Assembly (NCBI GenBank): GCA_965657335.1
Contig: CBFHOH010000012.1
Location: 61,463 to 125,462 of the forward strand
Direction of reading: 5' to 3'
Length of the DNA: 64,000 nt
Source: UBA4582 sp965657335
GTDB lineage: Bacteria; Pseudomonadota; Gammaproteobacteria; Pseudomonadales; Azotimanducaceae
The position numbers and the translations under genes were made by a program. A model generated the notes under the pieces. That model was not told the DNA's origin and did not search any database. It worked only from the letters and a program-made list of their open reading frames with translations. Below, one piece after another: positions 26,302 to 35,234 of this stretch (positions are counted from its first letter, which is position 1; the number at the start of each line of letters is the position of its first letter).

Positions 26302-27537
26302 ATGAGCCTTTCTACGCGCATTCTCATCAGCCTGGCCCTAGGTCTCGTTGGCGGTATTATTTACTCCCTTCTTGACCTACCGAGCCTGCAATTTTTGCCG
26401 GCAATGATCGAACCGATCGGTGCGCTTTGGGTCAACGCAATTCGTATGACCATTATTCCGTTGCTCATGTCACTGATCGTCACGGCAATTGCTGGCCAAC
26501 AAAATTCTGGCATGATCGCTCAACTGGGCACCCGAACGATCGGGCTCTTTGTCGTCATGCTCGTGTTTTCGTGTCTTTATACCTTGCTAGCCGCCCCAGT
26601 TTTGCTATCTTTTCTGGATATCGATTCAGCAGATAGCGCAGCACTTCTCGCTGCGACACATGCCACTGAAGTTAGCAGCGCCAGTCTCCCACCCTTCCGA
26701 GACTGGTTTGTAAATCTTTTACCAACCAACCCATTCAAAGCAATGGTCGATAACGCCATGTTGTCGCTAATGATCTTTACCGGGTTGTTTTCCGCATCAC
26801 TGCTTTATGTTGAGGAGAACCAGCGACAACTTTTCGTTAACTTTTTTGAAGCATTGAAAAGTGCAATGTTCGTATTGATTCGTTGGGTCATGTTGTTGGC
26901 ACCAGTAGGTATATTTGCGTTGGTATTTCCTCTGGCTGCGACCCTCGGTGTGACCGTGATCAACGTGCTTGGCACCTTCATTTTCATTGCCTGCGGCCTG
27001 CTTGTGGTCGTAACGCTTTTGTTATATCCAGCCACGGCACTCTTTGGCCGCGTGACAATACAACAATTCGCAAAAGCAGTTGCACCAGTGCAAATCGTCG
27101 GCTTTGGTACGCGTTCTTCGTTAGCATCGCTGCCGGCGACATTTGTCGCAACCAAGGCACTCGGCATTTCAGAGAGCGTTTCAGGACTGGTTTTGCCTAT
27201 CGCAGTAACCCTGTTCAAATTTGCGTCACCCATTGCCCGTACAACAGGCACCTATTTCGTCGCGAGCCTCTATGGGATAGAACTTGGCTTTCTGGAATTA
27301 TTTATCATCGTCGCGGCTATTGGTCTCTTGAGCGTTTATTCGCCGGGGATACCTAGCGGCGGTTTGCTTATTATGGCGCCGGTATATGTATCTCTGGGTC
27401 TACCTGTCGCCGGTATCGGCATCTTGATTGCGGTCGACCTTGTGGTGGACATGTTTATCACTGTGGCAAACGTTACCGCTAATGTGGCTGCCACAACAAT
27501 ACTTTCCCGAGATGAGCGTCTGCCGCTAAAGCCCTAA
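26302..27537 (+). CDS. Dicarboxylate/amino acid:cation symporter (DAACS)
   Basis: GltP/DctA-type secondary carrier of about 411 residues with many hydrophobic segments. Family signatures are VNAIRMTIIPLLMSLIV, the re-entrant-loop serine motif GFGTRSSLASLPATF, and the C-terminal DMFITVANVTANVAATTIL with its transport-site asparagines. Import of glutamate, aspartate or C4-dicarboxylates with Na+ or H+ is expected. The ATG at 26302 begins MSLSTRILISLALGL; the 38-codon upstream extension of the frame is not membrane-like and is left out. Confidence 0.88.
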   Translation: MSLSTRILISLALGLVGGIIYSLLDLPSLQFLPAMIEPIGALWVNAIRMTIIPLLMSLIVTAIAGQQNSGMIAQLGTRTIGLFVVMLVFSCLYTLLAAPVLLSFLDIDSADSAALLAATHATEVSSASLPPFRDWFVNLLPTNPFKAMVDNAMLSLMIFTGLFSASLLYVEENQRQLFVNFFEALKSAMFVLIRWVMLLAPVGIFALVFPLAATLGVTVINVLGTFIFIACGLLVVVTLLLYPATALFGRVTIQQFAKAVAPVQIVGFGTRSSLASLPATFVATKALGISESVSGLVLPIAVTLFKFASPIARTTGTYFVASLYGIELGFLELFIIVAAIGLLSVYSPGIPSGGLLIMAPVYVSLGLPVAGIGILIAVDLVVDMFITVANVTANVAATTILSRDERLPLKP

Positions 27538-27613
27538 TTCGACGACGCGTGAAAGTTGGTTTTTGCTGTGGTAGCCTTTCGATTCGCGATAAATATCCTT
27601 TGAGGAACAATAA

Positions 27614-28723
27614 ATGCGAATTTACCAGATTTTTTTGGCTACCCTGTGCTTGCATGCGCCACTGACCCTAGCCCAGATGAGTCCGGAAACTATCACCAGA
27701 GAGATCTTGTCAGCGCCCGCAGACACTTGGGTTATGGCGAAGTCGTCATTCGGACCTCACTATATTTTTGACGCAGCAACCGGTGATATGCACGGCATGT
27801 TGTCGTTAACAAAATTTACACCTTCGGTACAGCCACACCTCGACCGCAACGAAATATACGCCGCTGAATCCTACTATTCACGAGTAGACCGCGGTGAGCG
27901 AACCGACGTTGTGACGGTGTATGACAGTAAAACACTCAGTCCCACCGCAGAAATCAAAATACCCAACAAGGTCGCTGCACTTCCATTTAGGCAATACATT
28001 GGCTTGCTCAATGAAGACAAATATCTGGGCGTATTTAACCTGACGCCGGCTCAGTCCGTCAGCATTGTCAACGTCGAGCAGAGAACCTTCGTTGAAGAAA
28101 TTTCGACACCGGGCTGTTCCTTGATCATGCCTTCTGAAAATCGTTCATTCATGCAAATCTGCGGCGATGGCACGCTTCAATTGATTTCTCTAGATGCCAA
28201 TGGAAACGAGTCTGCCAGAGCACGCTCGAGATCTATTTTTGATATCGATGAAGACCCAGTGTATGACAAACCTGTACCAACCAAAGATGGCTGGCTTCTT
28301 CTTTCTTTCGAGGGCAAAGTCTTCGAGGCAACCTATAACAAAGGAAACATTGAGATAACCGAGCCTTGGTCTATTCTAACGAAGGAAGATCAGCAAGCCC
28401 GTTGGAAACCTGGCGGTGGTCAGATCCTTGCCTATCATAAAAATCTCGACTTAATTTTTACCCTGATGCATCAAGGTGGCAAAGATACTCATGAGGATGC
28501 GGGCACTGAAGTCTGGATTGTTGACAACGCAACAAAACGACGCATATCGAGAATAAAACTTGAGACTCCGGGAACCACTATTCATGTCGGCCAGGGCGAA
28601 AAGCCCTTGTTGACTGTGGCGAGCATCGATTCGACTCTACGGGTCTATGATGTTGCTAAAACAAAACAGGTAAGAACGATCAAAGAAGTGGGTGATTTTG
28701 TCGCCTTCATACAAGGCTTTTAG
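27614..28723 (+). CDS. aauB: Aralkylamine/methylamine dehydrogenase heavy chain
   Basis: Periplasmic beta-propeller subunit of a TTQ-dependent amine dehydrogenase, 369 residues, with a signal peptide ending near LTLAQ (residue 21). Motifs typical of the family are FGPHYIFDAATGDMHGM, LSLTKFTPS, TVYDSKTLSPTAEI, LMHQGGKDTHEDAGTEVW. GAGGAA precedes the ATG. It heads a five-gene run whose order (heavy chain, mauE, mauD, light chain, small cytochrome c) is that of the aau cluster as I remember it. Preference for aromatic amines over methylamine is inferred from gene order only. Confidence 0.88.
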   Translation: MRIYQIFLATLCLHAPLTLAQMSPETITREILSAPADTWVMAKSSFGPHYIFDAATGDMHGMLSLTKFTPSVQPHLDRNEIYAAESYYSRVDRGERTDVVTVYDSKTLSPTAEIKIPNKVAALPFRQYIGLLNEDKYLGVFNLTPAQSVSIVNVEQRTFVEEISTPGCSLIMPSENRSFMQICGDGTLQLISLDANGNESARARSRSIFDIDEDPVYDKPVPTKDGWLLLSFEGKVFEATYNKGNIEITEPWSILTKEDQQARWKPGGGQILAYHKNLDLIFTLMHQGGKDTHEDAGTEVWIVDNATKRRISRIKLETPGTTIHVGQGEKPLLTVASIDSTLRVYDVAKTKQVRTIKEVGDFVAFIQGF

Positions 28724-28725
28724 CA

Positions 28726-29283
28726 ATGATGAGTGAAGTTACGCTCGATAGTGTGGTCTCTGCGGTCATCGCCTGCTGCATGTTTGTTCTATTTGCCACT
28801 GCTGGCGCTCACAAACTTAGTGATCGTCAAACATTTTTAGCATCACTCAACGACTACAGGCTGGTGCCACCGATAATCATCCCGATGCTATCGTTTAGCA
28901 TACCGTTACTAGAGGTGTGCCTGGCACTGCTCTGGATTTTTCAGTGGGTACAACCGCTGACGGCCATCTTGAGTGCCTTGTTGCTATCTGTTTATACGCT
29001 AGCTATCGCGATCAACCTTGCCCGCGGCAGAACTCATATCGACTGCGGATGCAATTTCTCAGCCGTAGGTGAGACCGGCTCACTCATATCTCCGGCCTTG
29101 TTGCTACGTAACAGCTTTCTAATTATTTTAATACTTGGCACTTTGTTTCCCACGGAACAAAGAGCGCTGATTTGGCTCGACTACATGACGATTATTGTCA
29201 CTACGCTTGTCGCCATCATATTTTATATCAGTGCCTCGCAACTTTTAGCTAATAAGACGGCTATCGCTACCTGGAGAAGCTGA
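28726..29283 (+). CDS. mauE: MauE, amine dehydrogenase maturation membrane protein
   Basis: Integral membrane protein of 185 residues with four to five hydrophobic segments and the MauE/DoxX-like stretch FATAGAHKLSDRQTF. The conserved GRTHIDCGCNF has two cysteines, consistent with a role in disulfide formation in the light chain together with MauD. It starts two bases after the heavy-chain stop, and its TGA overlaps the mauD ATG by one base. In mau systems MauE and MauD are needed for a stable light chain. Confidence 0.87.
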   Translation: MMSEVTLDSVVSAVIACCMFVLFATAGAHKLSDRQTFLASLNDYRLVPPIIIPMLSFSIPLLEVCLALLWIFQWVQPLTAILSALLLSVYTLAIAINLARGRTHIDCGCNFSAVGETGSLISPALLLRNSFLIILILGTLFPTEQRALIWLDYMTIIVTTLVAIIFYISASQLLANKTAIATWRS

Positions 29284-29906
29284 TGGAAAGTGCGTTAATT
29301 GTTTCAAACCTCATCCTGTGGCTCGCAGTCATTGGATTATCGGTACTGGTTTTTGCGTTAACCCGACAAGTTGGTGTCCTGCATGAGCGCGTAGCACCGG
29401 CAGGCGCCCTAACGCCAACCAGCGGTCCCAAAATTGGCGAATCAACCACGGCACTTGCTACAAGTAATCTAGCCGGAGGAAAGCTAACGATAGGTGGCGC
29501 ATCTGCTGGTGCATCCCTCGTCTTTTTCGTTTCGCCGACATGCCCGGTCTGTCGCAATCTTGTGCCTACAGCAAAGTCGTTGGCCCGTTATGAAGGTATT
29601 GACCTGATTTTCGCCAGCGACGGAGATTCACTCGAGAGCCACCAGAATTATGCCAACGACTTGGATATAGATCCCGAAGCCTATGTCTTATCGCAAGAGC
29701 TTGGACTCGGCTATGGCGTCAGCAAACTGCCATTTGCTGTGTTAATCGCCCAGGACGGCACCCTCGCCAGCAAGGGACTCGTGAATACTCGCGAGCACCT
29801 AGAGAGCTTGTTTGAATCTATGCGGACCGGAGTCGCGACCCTACAAGACTATGCGCTTGAAATGGAAAACGACGCTAACGAACCTGTCAAGGAGTACAGC
29901 CCGTGA
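29283..29906 (+). CDS. mauD: MauD, thioredoxin-like amine dehydrogenase maturation protein
   Basis: Membrane-anchored thioredoxin-fold protein of 207 residues. One N-terminal helix (ILWLAVIGLSVLVFALTRQ) is followed by a periplasmic domain with the redox motif CPVC in FVSPTCPVCRNL and the cis-proline region KLPFAVLIAQDG. It probably introduces or isomerises disulfides in the cysteine-rich light chain. GGAGAAG precedes the ATG, which overlaps the mauE stop. The downstream GTG of the light-chain gene overlaps its stop as GTGA. Confidence 0.9.
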   Translation: MESALIVSNLILWLAVIGLSVLVFALTRQVGVLHERVAPAGALTPTSGPKIGESTTALATSNLAGGKLTIGGASAGASLVFFVSPTCPVCRNLVPTAKSLARYEGIDLIFASDGDSLESHQNYANDLDIDPEAYVLSQELGLGYGVSKLPFAVLIAQDGTLASKGLVNTREHLESLFESMRTGVATLQDYALEMENDANEPVKEYSP

Positions 29907-30424
29907 AATTGATAGAAAAAGGCCTGAACTGGCTAGACCAGACGACAAATAAAAATACACGTGTGCTGGCACAGAGAAGTTCTAGACGAGGATTTCTTGG
30001 CAAAGTTGGCACAGCACTTCTCGGCGCAAGTGTACTACCACTATTACCCGTCGCCCGCGCCTTCGGCGCTGAAGGCCTGAAAGAAATTGGTGACCCGCAG
30101 AGCTGCGACTACTGGCGATATTGCGCATTAGGCGGCATGCTTTGCTCCTGCTGCGGCGGCAGTATGACTTCCTGTCCACCTGGCGCTGAACCTTCACCTA
30201 TCACTTGGGTTGGCACTTGCAGAAACCCGGTTGATGATCTTGATTATCTTATCTCTTACAACGATTGTTGTGGTAAACCCGTCTGCGACCGATGCTTTTG
30301 TCATCGTACTGAGCGAGATAAGCCAGTTTATTTCCCGGCTAAAGCAAACGACATCTTATGGTGTTTTGGCACGGAAAGTCAGGCATATCATTGCACCGTT
30401 GCGTTAGTCATCGGCAAAGCCTAG
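29903..30424 (+). CDS. aauA: Amine dehydrogenase light chain (TTQ cofactor)
   Basis: Small catalytic subunit of 173 residues. A twin-arginine signal (SSRRGFLGK, 26-34) precedes a cysteine-rich mature domain with CDYWRYC, CSCCGG, and NDCCGK. The two tryptophans that form tryptophan tryptophylquinone are Trp102 in ITWVGTC and Trp153 in ILWCFG; the conserved aspartates are in CDYW and YNDCC. Export is therefore of a folded protein. The start is GTG with AAGGAG upstream, overlapping mauD. All key residues are present, so the enzyme should be active if TTQ can be made. Confidence 0.93.
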   Translation: MKLIEKGLNWLDQTTNKNTRVLAQRSSRRGFLGKVGTALLGASVLPLLPVARAFGAEGLKEIGDPQSCDYWRYCALGGMLCSCCGGSMTSCPPGAEPSPITWVGTCRNPVDDLDYLISYNDCCGKPVCDRCFCHRTERDKPVYFPAKANDILWCFGTESQAYHCTVALVIGKA

Positions 30425-30451
30425 CGCCACTAATCATGAGCCGCTGATACC

Positions 30452-30856
30452 ATGAAAAGCTTGATTCGCCTTTTTTTTGCCGCCACTTTATTTTTGGCTA
30501 GCGCAACAATACAGGCCAATCCGCACGTTAATTATCTCCTGCACTGTAGCGGCTGCCATCTCCCCGATGGGCGTGGTTCTCCACCAGAGGTACCAACACT
30601 CATCAATGACCCGGGGATGTTGGCTGGAACGCCAGCCGGCAGGGACTATCTTGCAAGGGTGCCGGGCGCATCTCAAGCGCCCATTTCCGACCTCGAATTA
30701 AGTGAAGTGCTCAACTATATTCTGCTGAATTTCAGTGGCGACGTTTTGGCAAAAGACTTCGTGCCAATGACAGAAAAAGAAGTAGCAAGATCGAGAAAAA
30801 ACATACTCGCAGATCCGCTAAAGTATCGAGACAAGCTCTGGGAACAATATCAATAA
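30452..30856 (+). CDS. Small monohaem c-type cytochrome
   Basis: Periplasmic protein of 134 residues: a signal peptide ending at about ATIQAN (residue 22), then one haem site CSGCH in LLHCSGCHLPDGRG. A methionine for the sixth ligand could be in DPGMLAG or FVPMTEK. A similar small cytochrome follows the light-chain gene in the aau cluster. It may accept electrons from the amine dehydrogenase, or stand in for another redox step in maturation. It is far too small for the dihaem enzyme MauG. Confidence 0.85.
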   Translation: MKSLIRLFFAATLFLASATIQANPHVNYLLHCSGCHLPDGRGSPPEVPTLINDPGMLAGTPAGRDYLARVPGASQAPISDLELSEVLNYILLNFSGDVLAKDFVPMTEKEVARSRKNILADPLKYRDKLWEQYQ

Positions 30857-30994
30857 CATTGCTGTTCGATTTAAGTATTCAGCGCTGCAATATTACTTTT
30901 AACCAAGAAAAGCCCGTATAAAAATGCATAAACTAACGTTTGAGTATAGGTTTACGCACGGCGTTGGGTATCATTTTGCTTTGAGATTGCTCAA

Positions 30995-31555
30995 ATGATC
31001 AGAAAAAGAATTAACCTTAGCAGGCAGGTTTTAGCCATCGTGGTAGCCACATTGTCTTGCTGCCAGCTAGCACTTGGCCAGTCTGTAGAGGCTGCGGCCA
31101 ACGAACCAGAGGCATTTATCGATGAATCCGAAGTCAGCTGGAAAGTAAACGATTTCAATGTCGCTCGATGGAAGACGCTAATTGGTGGCTCTGAGGGCGG
31201 CCAATTAGATAACGCTGATATCCAGTTCGGTCTTTGGCAGTTGGCGCCGGGTCAAACTTATCATAGCCATAAACATACCGCCCCCGAGGTTTATTACATT
31301 CTCTCCGGGCAGGCCGAGTGGACAGTGGGTAGCAAAACCAGAAACGTTTCCGCCGGAACTGCTATTTATACGCGTCCAGGTAAAATTCACAAAATGGTAA
31401 ATCTGACTAACGAGCCGGTTAAGACCATCTGGTTCTGGTGGGCACCCGGGGGTGAAAGAGCGGTATTTAGCGGCGAGTATCTATTTACAGAACCGGCAAC
31501 AATTCAACCGGCAAAACCAGGCTTTCAAACCAAAGATCAGGACAAACTTTACTGA
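30995..31555 (+). CDS. Exported cupin-domain protein
   Basis: Protein of 186 residues with an N-terminal signal peptide (cleavage near LALGQ, about residue 29) and one cupin barrel. First motif YHSHKHTAPEVYYILSG keeps two histidines and a glutamate; the second keeps TRPGKIH. The metal site is therefore intact. The pattern recalls both unassigned periplasmic cupins and DMSP-lyase-type cupins; I cannot choose between them. It lies 138 bp after the amine dehydrogenase cluster and may not belong to it. Confidence 0.78.
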   Translation: MIRKRINLSRQVLAIVVATLSCCQLALGQSVEAAANEPEAFIDESEVSWKVNDFNVARWKTLIGGSEGGQLDNADIQFGLWQLAPGQTYHSHKHTAPEVYYILSGQAEWTVGSKTRNVSAGTAIYTRPGKIHKMVNLTNEPVKTIWFWWAPGGERAVFSGEYLFTEPATIQPAKPGFQTKDQDKLY

Positions 31556-31755
31556 AACTACTTACACCGGCAGATAACGTTTCTGTAACAATTAAGATCG
31601 CGCTTAGAGCAGCCTGTAGATTTCTTATTTCCAACGACTTTTACCCATAATTTACGGCGCATTCGAATATCGCTATCCATTGGCTTTGCGGTTTATAATT
31701 CCGATCAAAGCGATGACACGCCATCACTCATCACAATCAAACTAAGAGGTAACTT

Positions 31756-32727
31756 ATGAAAGATTTTTCAGGAAAGCTCGCCGTCATCACCGGCGGTGGA
31801 ACAGGCATGGGCCGTGAACTGGCAAAACAGTTGATTGCTGAAGGTTGTGATGTTGCGATATGTGACGTTATCGAGGAAAACATGGCTGAGACACTGCGTA
31901 TATGCGAGTCCGAAGCACCGCAGGGTATCCGTATCACCGCGCACAAATGTGACGTCTCGAACGAAGATGAGGTAAAGCGCTTTAGGGACGACGTGCTGGA
32001 ACAACACGGCCGGGACTCGGTTAATCTTTTGTTTAACAACGCAGGTATCGGCTCCGGCGTGAGCTTTGTCGATGGAGACCGAACCGAATGGGAGCGCACC
32101 TTTAACATTTGCTGGTATGGCGTTTACTACTGTGCCCGCGCATTTATTCCTTATCTCGTCGCTGCCGATGAGGCGCACATGATAAACACTAGCAGTGTGA
32201 ATGGCTTTTGGGCATCACTCGGACCCGGGTCAACCCATACCGCTTACAGCGCAGCAAAATTTGCCGTAAAAGGATTTACCGAGGCGCTAGTCACCGACCT
32301 TCGGATCAATGCCCCGCACGTCAAGGTATCTGTCGTCATGCCCGGGCATATTGGTACGTCGATCGCAATCAACTCAGGAAAAATTTCGGGTCATGCAGAA
32401 CCGATGGCGATGTCCGACGAGGAGATCGAGCAGATCCGAACGCGGATTGAACAACGACAGGGAGTAGATCTGTCCGGGGTCGACAACGATCAACTTCGGG
32501 AAATGATTAAGGCCCAGGGCGAAGCATTCCGGGACAATGCCCCAACAACCGCTGCTGACGCTGCCGCGATGATGATTCAAGGTGTCAGAGACGAGCGCTG
32601 GAGAGTATTACTCGGTGATGACGCACATTCGCTTGATCGGCTTGTTCGAGAAACACCAGAAGAAGCTTACGAAGACAGTTTCTATGAACGGATGCGCGAA
32701 GAGGCGAACTGGGGCTTGGGAAGTTAA
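31756..32727 (+). CDS. SDR-family oxidoreductase
   Basis: SDR of 323 residues: TGGGTGMG near 13-20, NNAGIGSG, the serine in NTSSVNGF and catalytic YSAAK. A C-terminal extension of roughly 60 residues follows the usual core. AGAGG precedes the ATG. It opens a four-gene plus-strand run (SDR, 2OG-Fe(II) oxygenase, NAD-epimerase-type reductase, MDR reductase) at 31.7-36.3 kb ending in a clear terminator, which looks like a pathway unit of unknown substrate. Confidence 0.87.
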   Translation: MKDFSGKLAVITGGGTGMGRELAKQLIAEGCDVAICDVIEENMAETLRICESEAPQGIRITAHKCDVSNEDEVKRFRDDVLEQHGRDSVNLLFNNAGIGSGVSFVDGDRTEWERTFNICWYGVYYCARAFIPYLVAADEAHMINTSSVNGFWASLGPGSTHTAYSAAKFAVKGFTEALVTDLRINAPHVKVSVVMPGHIGTSIAINSGKISGHAEPMAMSDEEIEQIRTRIEQRQGVDLSGVDNDQLREMIKAQGEAFRDNAPTTAADAAAMMIQGVRDERWRVLLGDDAHSLDRLVRETPEEAYEDSFYERMREEANWGLGS

Positions 32728-32798
32728 CGGCTATTGGCTAGCGACTTCTTACTTTAGCACATCTATAATAGGGTCACATTCACCCGGAGGGTACCCAT

Positions 32799-34031
32799 AT
32801 GCCAAGTAAGAAGTCTTCCATCCGCCCGACTGATGCGGTGAACTCACAGTTACCCACCGTCGACTGGCTCGACCTTGAGGGTAATCGGACAAAGTTTCTA
32901 GAGGACCTAAGGTACGCACTTTCAGATTGTGGTTTTCTTGTGCTGACAAATGCGCCCGGACTTGATAACGACTTTCAGCAAAGAGCTTTTCGTGAAGTTC
33001 GGGGCTTCTTTGACGCGCCGATGGATGTAAAAAAAACAGCCCATATTTCAAACACGCCCTATTTTAGGGGTTACACCCTGCCAACACCTGCTGATCGAGG
33101 CCATGGTCAGGTCATCGAAAATTTTCAGTATGGTTTTGAGCAGACACCTGAGTGCGATCATGATGATAAATCGCAGCCAATACACAAACGCTTGTTTCGT
33201 GGCCCGAATACATGGCCAAAAACAGATTCAATGCCCGGCTTTCGCCCGCTTATTGAAGACCTTAACACCACTTACCATCGCTTGACGCATCAGTTAGGTG
33301 CACTCATTGTTGAATCGCTTGGCGAGGACCCAGGAGAATTTGGGCGGTATTTCGACTATGACGATCCAGACCTCGCGGCCAGCCTTAACCATAACTACAG
33401 CCTTGAGGTTTACGCAGAAGAAGCGCAAGAGCAAGTACGGCGTGACTATCAAAAGTTTGATAGCACTAACGTTGGCGCTCATATCGATGGACCGCCTTTT
33501 ATTGCACTGTTGATTAATGATCGTCCCGGATTGCAAGTAGTCGCTGGAGAGGGCCAATGGATGAACGCCCCAGTAACTTGTCGAACCGCAGAGGGTGATT
33601 ATTCTGTGCCGGTCATTCCCGGTTCAGTGATTGTTAACACCGGCGGTACCCTGATGCATCTGAGTGAGGGGAAATATTCCGCCACGCTGCACAGAGTCAA
33701 TACAACGCTGATTCCCATCGGCGAAACGCGTATTTCAATGCCATACTTTTTACTGCCTAAAATGGAGGGCGACCTGATACCATTTGGTAAAAGTGCAGCT
33801 TCAAAAATTGGTGCGGCCGGTTATGAAGCCGGACGCGATCGCGGTGCGAACGCCTGTGCCAACCGCATGGGTACATTTCCTCAGGTGACACGACGCTGGT
33901 GGAAAGACGAATTCGAAGAACTCATCAGAATTCAACGCGAAGAGGTCGAAGCCGAGACCAGCGCCGCATACAAACTTGCCGCTGAGAGGGGAAAACGCTA
34001 TCAAGAGGACTCAGGCGGCAAGGCTACCTGA
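32799..34031 (+). CDS. 2-oxoglutarate/Fe(II)-dependent oxygenase, isopenicillin-N-synthase-like
   Basis: Non-haem iron oxygenase of 410 residues. The iron ligands are HID in GAHIDGPPF and the distal histidine in TLHRVNTT; the 2-oxoglutarate-binding pair is RIS in ETRISMPYFL. The N-terminal part (FRGYTLPTPADRG) matches the plant-type DIOX_N domain. At 410 residues it is longer than the common 300-350. GGAGGG lies before the ATG. It probably hydroxylates or desaturates a small molecule handled by the neighbouring reductases. Confidence 0.87.
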   Translation: MPSKKSSIRPTDAVNSQLPTVDWLDLEGNRTKFLEDLRYALSDCGFLVLTNAPGLDNDFQQRAFREVRGFFDAPMDVKKTAHISNTPYFRGYTLPTPADRGHGQVIENFQYGFEQTPECDHDDKSQPIHKRLFRGPNTWPKTDSMPGFRPLIEDLNTTYHRLTHQLGALIVESLGEDPGEFGRYFDYDDPDLAASLNHNYSLEVYAEEAQEQVRRDYQKFDSTNVGAHIDGPPFIALLINDRPGLQVVAGEGQWMNAPVTCRTAEGDYSVPVIPGSVIVNTGGTLMHLSEGKYSATLHRVNTTLIPIGETRISMPYFLLPKMEGDLIPFGKSAASKIGAAGYEAGRDRGANACANRMGTFPQVTRRWWKDEFEELIRIQREEVEAETSAAYKLAAERGKRYQEDSGGKAT

Positions 34032-34097
34032 CTTCGAAATAGGCAATAACACAGCAAAAAAACAAATCAAAAAACGAACAACGTTAGGAGAATTTTA

Positions 34098-35159
34098 ATG
34101 GCACCAATTCCACAAGGGGGCACAGTCGCTGTCACCGGCAGCGCGGGTTTTATCGGCGGCTGGGTCGTACGTCAACTGTTAGACGAAGGCTACCGGGTGC
34201 GCGCATGCGTCAGAGACACAAACGACGAAGATAAAGCCGGGTTTCTTAAGGCGATGCCTGGCTACGCTTCAGGGCGCCTGACACTGCACTCAGCGAATCT
34301 TGATGAAGCCGGTTGCTTCGATGAAATTTTCAAAGGCTGCCACGGTGTTGCTCACCTGTCCCATGTCTCCACTTATGACGATCTGGATTATGTCAAAAAG
34401 GTCTGCGATCACGTCATCGATAGCATAAACAAGTCAGAAACGGTCAATCGCGTGGTCGTCACCTCCAGTATCGCAGCCGTGATATCCGAGCAGGATATTC
34501 AGGAACTTGTTCGACGTCCGGTGCTCTATGAAGATCGGTATCCGGATGAGCAAAACCCCAAACGACTTCCAGAGCGCGGGCAAGGCTACTCGATGGGTAA
34601 AGTCCTCGCTGAGCGCGCATTTGCAGATGCTGCCGACGCAAGCGGTCGTTGGGACGCCATTACCTGCTGCCCCGGCGATAATGTCGGCCCTATTCAATCC
34701 ACACACCAGAAAAACGGTGGTCCTTGGCAACATCACATTGAAACGATGCTGCTCGGTAAATACACCCAAAACGTCATTGGCGCTTACCGCGCCTGGTACA
34801 CGGTAGATGTCAGGGATGTCGCGGAAGCGCATATCCGTATGTTGGAAAGCGTCAATGTGAATAACGGCGAGCGATTTATCGCCTGGTCAACAGAGACCAG
34901 AAACGTCGAGGATGTTTGCGCGAGTATTGATCGCTTGCTTCCCGAACTTGGTTTTGCAGGCGCCGAATTGATTGATCCGCTACCCGAAAGTGTTCAGGCA
35001 CGCGAAGCAGAGTTTCGCGCGATTTGGGGAGGCTGTGAGCTACGTAACGACCGCATCAGGGAAACACTCGAGATGGATTTTCGACCGCTTGATGTTTCGA
35101 TTCGGGACTGCGTCGAATCGCTATTGTCTGTCGCCAAGATAGAGCCGGTGCGACGATAG
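34098..35159 (+). CDS. NAD(P)-dependent epimerase/reductase (extended SDR, DFR-like)
   Basis: Extended SDR of 353 residues resembling dihydroflavonol reductase-like enzymes: TGSAGFIGGWVVRQLL near residue 14, VTSSIAAVI, catalytic YSMGK in GQGYSMGKVLAERAF. Such proteins reduce carbonyls of ketones or aldehydes rather than epimerise sugars. GTTAGGAG lies just upstream of the ATG. It is the third gene of the 31.7-36.3 kb run. Confidence 0.87.
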   Translation: MAPIPQGGTVAVTGSAGFIGGWVVRQLLDEGYRVRACVRDTNDEDKAGFLKAMPGYASGRLTLHSANLDEAGCFDEIFKGCHGVAHLSHVSTYDDLDYVKKVCDHVIDSINKSETVNRVVVTSSIAAVISEQDIQELVRRPVLYEDRYPDEQNPKRLPERGQGYSMGKVLAERAFADAADASGRWDAITCCPGDNVGPIQSTHQKNGGPWQHHIETMLLGKYTQNVIGAYRAWYTVDVRDVAEAHIRMLESVNVNNGERFIAWSTETRNVEDVCASIDRLLPELGFAGAELIDPLPESVQAREAEFRAIWGGCELRNDRIRETLEMDFRPLDVSIRDCVESLLSVAKIEPVRR

Positions 35160-35234
35160 GTTTAATCATTTTTTTTTAAGCGTAAACCAACGCGCCGCGT
35201 ATAAGTTATACAACCCATCAGATAAGGAGAGACA

